Shown piece after piece: positions 1 to 5,133 of a stretch of DNA of 11,218 nt. This DNA is from Lachnospiraceae bacterium (GTDB lineage Bacteria > Bacillota > Clostridia > Lachnospirales > Lachnospiraceae), in the NCBI GenBank assembly GCA_900772845.1, contig CAAGSD010000078.1:1-11218 (forward strand), written 5' to 3'. The number at the start of each line of letters is the position of its first letter. The first letter of the stretch is position 1. The notes beneath the pieces are model-generated. The model saw only the letters and a list, made by a program, of their open reading frames with translations. It searched no databases and was not told the origin of the DNA. The position numbers and the translations under genes were made by a program.

Positions 1-133
1 ACCGGAGATTTGCTTACAGCTTCCTTCAGATTCCACCTCACGATGGACACCCTTGCTGTTCGGCTATATACTTCCCACTATCCGGGCGTATTCGGGACTT
101 GCACCCGTTAGAGTGCGCCCATGGCGCGCAAAC
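1..133 (-). mobile_element. Group IIC intron, 5' end (domain I), partial
   Basis: Read on the minus strand from base 133 leftwards, this matches the domain I layout of bacterial class C group II introns as I recall it from the Oceanobacillus iheyensis intron. There is a short 5' helix closed by GCGC/GCGC, then CUAACGGGUGCAAGUCCCGA, then AGCAAGGGUGUCC, GGUGGAAUCUGAAGGAAGC and GCAAAUCUCCGGU, in the same order and at similar spacing. The intron runs off the left edge, so its remaining domains and any reverse transcriptase/maturase are not visible. The predicted 5' splice site lies within the T-tract end of the neighbouring terminator, which is the known insertion preference of class C introns. 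Oddity: the predicted first bases are GUUUG instead of the usual GUGYG, so splicing may be impaired or the boundary may differ slightly. The family call is from remembered sequence similarity, not a search. Confidence 0.82.
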
Positions 134-134
134 T

Positions 135-175
135 AAAAAAATAAGAGAGCTTCCGGTAAGGGGCTCTCTTATTTT
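135..175 (-). terminator. Intrinsic terminator of the DUF1858 gene; group IIC intron target
   Basis: A 13-bp stem (138-150 with 163-175, core AAGAGAGC/GCTCTCTT) with a 12-base loop is followed, on the minus strand, by a run of seven T (complement of 135-141). It sits 27 bases after the stop of the minus-strand DUF1858 gene. The intron boundary falls directly after the T-run, so this hairpin is also the probable 5' exon recognition structure for the intron. Confidence 0.85.
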
Positions 176-201
176 ATAAAGTGATCACCTGTCGGATCTG
201 C

Positions 202-393
202 TTACAGTTCCTCGATCACTTTCATAAGCTCATCTACATCAATGCCATGTACCATAGCTGCCTCTTCCAGGGTCTCTCCCTGTGAAGCAGGGCATCCCAG
301 GCAATGCATTCCTGCATCGAGGAGTACGGGAGCTACTTCAGGATTGGCACGTAAGATCTCACCAATGGTCATGTCTTTTGTTACTCCGGTCAT
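202..393 (-). CDS. DUF1858 / hybrid-cluster-protein-associated redox disulfide domain protein
   Basis: A 63-residue cytosolic protein made of a single DUF1858 domain. The N-terminus (KDMTIGEILRANPEVAPVLL) leads into a CLGC motif (C31 and C34) followed by a helical tail (TLEEAAMVHGIDVDELMKVI). The family is called hybrid cluster protein-associated redox disulfide because of this CxxC and because it is often found near anaerobic redox genes; its biochemical role is not established. The start at 393 is supported by an AAGGAGA ribosome-binding site about 6-8 bases upstream. The gene has its own promoter (427-455) and terminator (135-175), so it looks monocistronic and is divergent from the pfl genes. 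Length is complete for the family. Function beyond a probable thiol/disulfide role is inference. Confidence 0.88.
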   Translation of the reverse strand: MTGVTKDMTIGEILRANPEVAPVLLDAGMHCLGCPASQGETLEEAAMVHGIDVDELMKVIEEL

Positions 394-426
394 ATCGGTC
401 TCCTTTCTGCCGTATAAGGCCTTTTT

Positions 427-455
427 AGTATAATACTTTCCCCCACAATTTACAA
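427..455 (-). promoter_or_regulatory. Sigma-A type promoter for the DUF1858 gene
   Basis: On the minus strand, TTGTAA (450-455) and TATACT (427-432) are separated by exactly 17 bases. This predicts a transcript start near 420 and a leader of about 27 bases ahead of the start codon at 393. Seen from sequence only. Confidence 0.65.
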
Positions 456-467
456 GAATATTCTTAT

Positions 468-599
468 TACATCAGCATTTGTTCTTCCCCGGGGATCAGT
501 TCTGCCGCACACCGCATTCATAAAAGCATTTGCTTCGCAAATGGCGCCGCTTCGCAGCTCATTTTTTATTTCATTGCGGTGCGCAGCAAAGCTGATGTA
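468..599. repeat. Palindromic, MITE/REP-like element in the pflB upstream gap
   Basis: This 132-base stretch is bounded by the inverted repeat TACATCAGC (468-476) and GCTGATGTA (591-599), which continues inward as TTTG/CAAA with one bulge. Inside lies a second stem, CACCGCA (510-516) with TGCGGTG (575-581), extended by ATAAAA/TTTTAT (520-525 with 564-569). At its tip are two small hairpins: CATTTGC-ttc-GCAAATG (527-543), and GCCGC-ttc-GCAGC (546-558) with one mismatch. The whole can fold as a branched cruciform. No coding sequence is convincing. I see no clear target-site duplication. It may be a non-autonomous mobile repeat or a structured regulatory region; copy number elsewhere in the genome cannot be judged from here. 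Confidence 0.5.
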
Positions 600-626
600 C
601 AAAACTCGGAACAATTCCTAAAAAGG

Positions 627-656
627 TTGACACTTACCCTTGTCAGGTAGTACACT
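627..656 (+). promoter_or_regulatory. Promoter of pflB
   Basis: A perfect -35 box TTGACA (627-632) and a -10-like TACACT (651-656) are separated by 18 bases, predicting a transcript start near 662-664 and a leader of about 85 bases. It is the only good plus-strand promoter between the palindromic element and pflB. Confidence 0.65.
628..649 (+). promoter_or_regulatory. Operator-like inverted repeats over the pflB -35/spacer
   Basis: Two interleaved inverted repeats occupy the promoter: TGACA (628-632) with TGTCA (641-645), spacer 8, and TACC (635-638) with GGTA (646-649), spacer 7. A dimeric repressor bound here would occlude RNA polymerase. The regulator is not identifiable, and short repeats like these can arise by chance. 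Confidence 0.3.
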
Positions 657-681
657 TTTATCGTAAAGAAACAGCTTGGGA

Positions 682-708
682 TGCCAGCGCAACTGGCACT
701 CTCAGTTG
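682..708 (+). other. Competing hairpins in the pflB leader
   Basis: TGCCAG (682-687) pairs with CTGGCA (693-698) around a 5-base loop. CAACTG (690-695) pairs with CAGTTG (703-708) around a 7-base loop. The two share bases 690-698 and cannot both form. They lie in the predicted 5' untranslated leader, 25-40 bases before the Shine-Dalgarno. I do not recognise a known riboswitch class. Confidence 0.35.
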
Positions 709-747
709 ATAATATTAATTGTTTTTACCAGAAGGAGGTAAATTTTC

Positions 748-3015
748 ATGGCAGAAGCATGGAGAGGCTTTAAAAAAGACGGCCACTGGGATGTAGACGT
801 CAATGTACGTAACTTCATCCAGACCAACTACACTCCGTATGATGGAGATGAGAGCTTCCTGGAAGGACCTACAGAAGCTACTGATAAGCTTTGGGGCAGA
901 CTTCAGGAGTTACAGAAGGAAGAGCGTGAGCATGACGGCGTTCTGGAATGCGAAACAGAGATCGTATCCAGTCTGACCGCTTATGGCCCTGGCTATATCG
1001 ATGAATCTATGAAGGATCTGGAGCAGATCGTTGGTCTGCAGACAGACAAGCCCTTAAAGAGAGCATTCATGCCTTATGGTGGTATCAAGATGGCTCAGCA
1101 GGCTGCAAGCACCTATGGCTATGAAGTTAATGAAAAGTATGACAAGATCTTCAACGAGTATCACAAGACTCACAACCAGGCAGTATTTGATGCTTATACC
1201 GATGAGATGAAGGTTGCTCGTCATACCCATATCGTTACCGGTCTTCCCGATACCTATGGTCGTGGACGTATCGTAGGCGACTACAGAAGAGTTGCTCTGT
1301 ACGGTATTGATTTCCTGATCGAGAAGAAGAAGGAAGATAAGAAGAACTGTGGCAACGGCGTTATGGACGAGGAGACCATCCGTCTGAGAGAAGAGATCGC
1401 TGATCAGATCAAGGCTCTGCAGGGAATGAAGGAAATGGCTAAGATCTACGGCTACGATATTTCCGCTCCCGCTACCACCGCTAAGGAAGCTATCCAGTGG
1501 TTATACTTCGGTTACCTGGCAGCTATTAAGACCCAGAACGGTGCAGCTATGTCCGTAGGACGTATCTCTACTTTCCTGGATATCTATATTGAGAGAGACT
1601 TAAAGGAAGGCACCCTGACCGAGAAGGAAGCTCAGGAGCTGATCGACCATATGACCATGAAGTTCCGTATGGTTAAGTTCGCTCGTATTCCTTCTTACAA
1701 CCAGCTGTTCTCCGGCGACCCTGTATGGGCTACTCTGGAAGTTGGTGGTATCGGCATGGACGGCCGTCATATGGTTACCAAGAACGACTATCGTTTCCTG
1801 CATACTCTGGAGAACATGGGACCCAGCCCCGAGCCGAACCTGACCGTTCTGTACTCCAGCGCTCTGCCTGCTAACTTCAAGAAGTACGCAGCTAAGATTT
1901 CCGTAACCACATCTTCCATCCAGTATGAGAACGATGACGTTATGAAGCCTATCTGGGGCGATGACTACAGCATCTGCTGCTGTGTATCCGCTACTCAGAC
2001 CGGTAAGGAGATCCAGTTCTTCGGTGCTCGTGCTAACCTGGCTAAGTGCTTACTGTACGCTATCAACGGTGGTAAGGATGAGAAGCATCTGGACAAGAAC
2101 GGCAAGCATATGCAGTGTGGTCCTGAAATCGCTCCTATCACTTCCGAGTACCTTGATTTCGACGAAGTTATGCATAAATATGACATCATGCTTGACTGGT
2201 GTGCAGCTCTGTATGTTAACATCCTGAACCTGATCCACTACATGCATGATAAATACTACTACGAAGCAGCTGAGATGGCTCTGATCGATACCGACGTAAG
2301 AAGAACCTTCGCAACCGGTATTGCAGGTCTGTCCCACGTAGCTGACTCCCTGTCCGCTATCAAGTATGCTAAGGTTAAGGTTATCCGTGATGACCAGGGT
2401 TGTGCTGTAGACTTCAAGATCGAAGGCGACTTCCCTAAGTACGGTAACGATGATCCCAGAGCTGATGAATTCGCTGTATGGCTTCTGAAGACCTTCATGG
2501 AGAAGATCAAGAAGAACAAGACCTACAGAAATTCCGAGCCTACCACCTCTATCCTGACCATTACTTCTAACGTTGTATACGGTAAGGCTACCGGTGCTCT
2601 GCCTGATGGTAGAGAAGCTTACAAGCCTTTCGCTCCCGGTGCATCACCTTCCTACGGTGCTGAGAAGAGCGGTCTGCTTGCATCCCTGAACTCTGTAGCT
2701 AAGCTGCCTTACGAGTATGCTCTGGATGGTATTTCCAATACCCAGACCATGGCTCCTTCCGCTCTTGGTCACGACCTTGACGAGCAGAAGAATACTCTGG
2801 CAGGCGTTCTCGACGGATACTTCGATCGTGGTGCTCATCACCTCAACGTTAACGTATTCGGTACCGAGAAGCTGTTAGATGCACAGGCTCATCCTGAGAA
2901 GCCTGAGTACGCTAACTTCACCATCCGTGTATCCGGTTATGCTGTTAAGTTCATCAGCCTGACCAAGGAGCAGCAGGATGATGTTATCGCAAGAACCTGC
3001 CATAAGAGTCTGTAA
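748..3015 (+). CDS. pflB: Formate C-acetyltransferase (pyruvate formate-lyase)
   Basis: A cytosolic glycyl-radical enzyme that converts pyruvate plus CoA to acetyl-CoA plus formate in anaerobic sugar fermentation. At 755 residues it is full length (the E. coli enzyme has 760). The adjacent catalytic cysteines are in SICCCVSATQTGK, where C411 and C412 align with E. coli C418/C419. The radical glycine is G730 in RVSGYAVKF close to the C-terminus. Other landmarks are FFGARANLAK (425-433), YAINGG (437-442) and HHLNVNVFG (697-705). Start 748 is set by AGGAGG (733-738), 9 bases upstream. Codon choice is strongly biased (many CTG, GCT, ATC, AAG), fitting very high expression. It has its own promoter and a terminator at 3049-3079; its activase follows. 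Oddity: an extra cysteine (C410) precedes the catalytic pair. Glycerol dehydratase-like homologues are unlikely because of the paired cysteines. Confidence 0.97.
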   Translation: MAEAWRGFKKDGHWDVDVNVRNFIQTNYTPYDGDESFLEGPTEATDKLWGRLQELQKEEREHDGVLECETEIVSSLTAYGPGYIDESMKDLEQIVGLQTDKPLKRAFMPYGGIKMAQQAASTYGYEVNEKYDKIFNEYHKTHNQAVFDAYTDEMKVARHTHIVTGLPDTYGRGRIVGDYRRVALYGIDFLIEKKKEDKKNCGNGVMDEETIRLREEIADQIKALQGMKEMAKIYGYDISAPATTAKEAIQWLYFGYLAAIKTQNGAAMSVGRISTFLDIYIERDLKEGTLTEKEAQELIDHMTMKFRMVKFARIPSYNQLFSGDPVWATLEVGGIGMDGRHMVTKNDYRFLHTLENMGPSPEPNLTVLYSSALPANFKKYAAKISVTTSSIQYENDDVMKPIWGDDYSICCCVSATQTGKEIQFFGARANLAKCLLYAINGGKDEKHLDKNGKHMQCGPEIAPITSEYLDFDEVMHKYDIMLDWCAALYVNILNLIHYMHDKYYYEAAEMALIDTDVRRTFATGIAGLSHVADSLSAIKYAKVKVIRDDQGCAVDFKIEGDFPKYGNDDPRADEFAVWLLKTFMEKIKKNKTYRNSEPTTSILTITSNVVYGKATGALPDGREAYKPFAPGASPSYGAEKSGLLASLNSVAKLPYEYALDGISNTQTMAPSALGHDLDEQKNTLAGVLDGYFDRGAHHLNVNVFGTEKLLDAQAHPEKPEYANFTIRVSGYAVKFISLTKEQQDDVIARTCHKSL

Positions 3016-3048
3016 TTCTTACAGGTTTTGAGATAATAGGATGTATAT

Positions 3049-3079
3049 GGGGCCGGGCAGTAATGTCCGGTCCCTTTTT
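3049..3079 (+). terminator. Intrinsic terminator after pflB
   Basis: An 11-bp stem (3049-3059 with 3064-3074, including two G-T wobbles) is closed by a GTAA tetraloop and followed by TTTTT (3075-3079). It starts 34 bases after the pflB stop and separates pflB from pflA, so pflA should be made at lower level by readthrough or from its own promoter. Confidence 0.85.
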
Positions 3080-3106
3080 GGGCACACTATTCAGAACCAT
3101 TAAATA
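3078..3106 (+). promoter_or_regulatory. Possible weak promoter for pflA
   Basis: TTGGGC (3078-3083) and TAAATA (3101-3106) are separated by 17 bases. Both boxes are imperfect and the -35 overlaps the terminator T-run. It is the best candidate I can see for independent pflA expression. Confidence 0.25.
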
Positions 3107-3121
3107 TTTTCGGATGTTCTT

Positions 3122-3141
3122 CGAATGCTTGCATTCGCAAG
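3122..3141 (+). other. Overlapping alternative hairpins between pflB and pflA
   Basis: CGAATGC (3122-3128) is complementary to GCATTCG (3131-3137), while CTTGC (3128-3132) is complementary to GCAAG (3137-3141) with an ATTC loop. The second fold is sterically better. A further small hairpin CTGCC-tgcat-GGCAG (3162-3176) lies just ahead of the pflA ribosome-binding site. Confidence 0.3.
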
Positions 3142-3194
3142 AGTAACACTCACCCCCTCAGCTGCCTGCATGGCAGAGAATGGAGATTATTACA

Positions 3195-3932
3195 ATGATC
3201 AAAGGCAGAATTCACTCATTAGAATCCTTCGGCGCAGTAGACGGACCCGGAATCCGCTATCTTATCTTCCTCAAGGGCTGCAATATGCGTTGTCAATATT
3301 GCCACAATGTAGATACCTGGAATCCCGACACTGACAATCTGATGACAGCAGACGAGCTTCTGGATAAGGCAGAGCGTTTCCGCAGCTACTGGGGCAAAGA
3401 AGGAGGCATCACCGTCAGCGGCGGCGAAGCTTTATTACAGATCGATTTTCTCATCGATCTCTTCCGAAAGGCTCACGAGAGAGGCATCAACACCAACCTT
3501 GATACTTCCGGACAGCCTTTTACCAGAGAAGAGCCTTTCTTCTCCAAATTCAATGAATTGCTGAAATATACTGATCTCGTCATGTTGGACATCAAACATA
3601 TTGATGATGAAGAGCACAAAAAACTCACCGGACATACCAACAAGAATATTCTGGACTGCGCAAGATACCTTTCCGAGCAGGGTATTCCCATGTGGATCCG
3701 TCATGTACTGGTACCCGGAATTACTGACAATGACGAATACCTGAAAAAGACAAGAGAATTTATTGATACTCTGGATACCGTCATGAAAGTAGAAGTCCTT
3801 CCCTACCACACATTAGGGGAATACAAATGGAAAGAGCTGGGAATCCCTTATAAACTGGAAGGCGTGGAGCCTCCCACCGAAGAGAGGATCCAGAATGCAA
3901 AGAAGATTCTGGAGTTCAATAAATATAAATAA
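3195..3932 (+). CDS. pflA: Pyruvate formate-lyase activating enzyme (radical SAM)
   Basis: A cytosolic radical S-adenosylmethionine enzyme that abstracts hydrogen from the glycyl-radical site of PflB (here G730) to switch it on. It has 245 residues, close to E. coli PflA. The [4Fe-4S] motif CNMRCQYC gives C29, C33 and C36, the same numbering as E. coli; SGGEALLQ (from residue 75) is the SAM-binding GGE motif; ESFGAVDGPG (10-19) is the family N-terminus. I chose the ATG at 3195 because GGAG (3182-3185) lies 9 bases upstream and MIKGRIHS is the family start; an in-frame ATG at 3180 overlaps that ribosome-binding site and has none of its own. The gene follows pflB and its terminator, and precedes a ferredoxin that could supply the reducing electron. 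The cluster cysteines and family length make other activases less likely. Confidence 0.96.
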   Translation: MIKGRIHSLESFGAVDGPGIRYLIFLKGCNMRCQYCHNVDTWNPDTDNLMTADELLDKAERFRSYWGKEGGITVSGGEALLQIDFLIDLFRKAHERGINTNLDTSGQPFTREEPFFSKFNELLKYTDLVMLDIKHIDDEEHKKLTGHTNKNILDCARYLSEQGIPMWIRHVLVPGITDNDEYLKKTREFIDTLDTVMKVEVLPYHTLGEYKWKELGIPYKLEGVEPPTEERIQNAKKILEFNKYK

Positions 3933-3966
3933 ACTGTAACTATTGATAAAAAATACTAAATAAGGC

Positions 3967-3995
3967 TTGTATTCAAGGCACATTTATATTACAAT
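3967..3995 (+). promoter_or_regulatory. Promoter of the ferredoxin gene
   Basis: TTGTAT (3967-3972) and TACAAT (3990-3995) are separated by exactly 17 bases in an AT-rich gap, predicting a start near 4002 and a leader of about 65 bases. The two boxes are part of an inverted repeat TTGTATT (3967-3973) with AATACAA (3993-3999). A larger 10-bp inverted repeat, TGTAACTATT (3935-3944) with AATAGTTACA (3999-4008), flanks them. Confidence 0.6.
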
Positions 3996-4008
3996 ACAAA
4001 TAGTTACA

Positions 4009-4044
4009 TTGATAAATTTGTATCAAACAAGATGCTTTGATACA
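4009..4044 (+). promoter_or_regulatory. Inverted repeats built on TTGATA in the ferredoxin leader
   Basis: TGTATCAAA (4019-4027) and TTTGATACA (4036-4044) form a perfect 9-bp inverted repeat with an 8-base spacer. TTGATA (4009-4014) can pair with TATCAA (4021-4026) instead. A further TTGATA occurs at 3943-3948. This could be an operator array or a switchable leader hairpin just ahead of the ribosome-binding site. No matching regulator is recognisable in the window. Confidence 0.4.
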
Positions 4045-4066
4045 CGCAAAATAGGAGGAAAAGATT

Positions 4067-4237
4067 ATGGCATTTGTTATTGGTGATGCTTGTGTAGCAT
4101 GTGGAGCTTGTGAGGCACAGTGCCCCGTTGGCGCTATCAGCATGGGCGACGGAAAGTTTGAAATCGATGCAGATAAGTGCATCAGCTGCGGTTCCTGCGC
4201 AGGTCAGTGCCCCGTTGGTGCTATCGCAGAGGATTAA
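4067..4237 (+). CDS. Small 2[4Fe-4S] clostridial-type ferredoxin
   Basis: A 56-residue cytosolic electron carrier. Two copies of the CxxCxxCxxxCP signature are visible: C9, C12, C15, C19-P20, and C38, C41, C44, C48-P49. Each is followed by VGAI, reflecting the internal duplication typical of this family; each set donates three ligands to one cluster and one to the other. The product is acidic and has no signal or extension. Start 4067 is fixed by AGGAGG (4053-4058), 8 bases upstream. It has its own promoter and a strong terminator (4261-4300). Codon use (GCT, GTT, TGC) resembles pflB, suggesting high expression. Known roles of such ferredoxins are with pyruvate:ferredoxin oxidoreductase, hydrogenase or Rnf. 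A role as electron donor to PflA is my inference from adjacency. Confidence 0.95.
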   Translation: MAFVIGDACVACGACEAQCPVGAISMGDGKFEIDADKCISCGSCAGQCPVGAIAED

Positions 4238-4260
4238 TTCCTGATTCAGAATGCAACTTG

Positions 4261-4300
4261 GGAAAGGCATTTCAGAAAATGAAATGCCTTTTCTTTTTTT
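4261..4300 (+). terminator. Intrinsic terminator after the ferredoxin gene
   Basis: A 13-bp stem (4261-4273 with 4281-4293, core AAAGGCATTTC/GAAATGCCTTT) with a 7-base loop, followed by seven T (4294-4300). It overlaps the 3' end of the convergent minus-strand gene, whose stop codon lies at 4272-4274 inside the stem. On the minus strand no T-run follows, so it should work mainly for the ferredoxin. Confidence 0.9.
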
Positions 4301-5024
4301 CCGCCTTAATTTCCTTGCTGGTATTTTCTTTGCCTGTAATCTCTGTGGGTTCTTTTTCAGCCTTCAATCTTCTCTCCTCTTTCTGCTGTTTTCGCACTTG
4401 TCCTCTGGTCTTTTTCCGCAACAGCTCGTCCATTTTCTGATAATACTCCTCGCTGCGCTGTTCCAGTCTGCGATCCCGCTCCTCTTCCCGTTCCTCTCTG
4501 CTACGAAACTGATAATCCAGCTCCTTGACCATGCTTTCCTTTAATTCTCTGCACAATTCCTGATTGTTCTCACGCACCGCCTCCCTGATGAGCTGTTGCA
4601 ATATCCACTGCAGCCGTTTCGCTTTTTCCTCTCTGCTGTCCTGTATTTCCTTGCCATTCACAGCACATATCCCTTCTTTCGAAGTTTCTCCGGGCGTCTT
4701 GTCCACAATTTCTATTGCCATATGAGGCCCGGCTGCAGCCTCAACAGTTTCCTTTTCCGTTTCCCTGCTGCTTTCCTTCTCCCGGGATGGTAAAACATCT
4801 AATCTGCCGTCTCTCAGTATCATTTTAATTGCCTTCAATTGTAGTCCCCTTTCCTTCATGCTCTTGATCTCTTTAAAACGTTCCACATCTTCCTTCGTGT
4901 AATAACGATGCCCCAGTTCGTTTCTTTTGATTGGAAGATGTAATTCCTCTTCCCAATAGCGGAGCACATGACTTTCCACCTTTACCTGTTTTGCTGCATC
5001 CGAAATCAATAAATATTCTCCCAT
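4272..5024 (-). CDS. MerR-type HTH protein with charged coiled-coil C-terminus (RacA-like architecture)
   Basis: A 250-residue protein. Residues 3-70 form a MerR-type winged helix-turn-helix (YLLISDAAKQVKVESHVLRY, then GHRYYTKEDVERFKEI and a third helix KERGLQLKAIKMIL). Residues 71-125 are a probably disordered linker. Residues 130-225 are dense in E, K, R and Q (LQWILQQLIREAVRENNQEL, REEREEERDRRLEQR), consistent with a long coiled coil, and the tail is basic (KAEKKKRHFIF). There is no effector domain or metal-binding cysteine set. In Bacillus, RacA combines a MerR-type HTH with a coiled coil and anchors chromosomes during sporulation, so a DNA-organising role is possible; an orthologue is not shown. 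AGGAAG lies about 7-12 bases before the start. It follows dnaB on the same strand across a 109-base gap holding a large palindrome. A conventional regulator is the alternative. Confidence 0.75.
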   Translation of the reverse strand: MGEYLLISDAAKQVKVESHVLRYWEEELHLPIKRNELGHRYYTKEDVERFKEIKSMKERGLQLKAIKMILRDGRLDVLPSREKESSRETEKETVEAAAGPHMAIEIVDKTPGETSKEGICAVNGKEIQDSREEKAKRLQWILQQLIREAVRENNQELCRELKESMVKELDYQFRSREEREEERDRRLEQRSEEYYQKMDELLRKKTRGQVRKQQKEERRLKAEKEPTEITGKENTSKEIKAEKKKRHFIF

Positions 5025-5058
5025 AGCTTCTTCCTTTCTCTTCCATTTCTATAAAGTG

Positions 5059-5118
5059 AAAATACAAAAGAGAACAGGTACCGGGAAAACGTCCCTTACT
5101 TGTTCTCTTTTGTATTTT
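5059..5118 (-). terminator. Large perfect palindrome between dnaB and the MerR-type gene, probable terminator
   Basis: An 18-bp perfect inverted repeat, AAAATACAAAAGAGAACA (5059-5076) with its complement at 5101-5118, is extended after one weak position by three more pairs and a GGGA/TCCC tip (5083-5086 with 5092-5095). It begins 16 bases after the dnaB stop. On the minus strand the 3' arm is T-rich (CTCTTTTGTATTTT), so it can act as a terminator or attenuator for the gdpP-rplI-dnaB unit, although no separate T-run follows. It could act in both directions. I see no separate promoter for the gene that follows. Confidence 0.65.
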
Positions 5119-5133
5119 GTATTTGTAATATGA

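Noticed and set aside
706..721. Possible Rex-type site in the pflB leader (TTGATAATATTAATTG)
   Set aside because: Only the inner TAATATTA is symmetric. The outer half-sites do not match the TTGTTAA/TTAACAA pattern and it lies downstream of the predicted transcript start.
3180..3194. Upstream in-frame ATG for pflA
   Set aside because: It overlaps the GGAG that serves the ATG at 3195, has no ribosome-binding site of its own, and adds five residues not seen in the family N-terminus.
3435..3809. 124-codon open frame on the minus strand within pflA
   Set aside because: Antisense to a gene with intact radical-SAM motifs; no ribosome-binding site or family resemblance.
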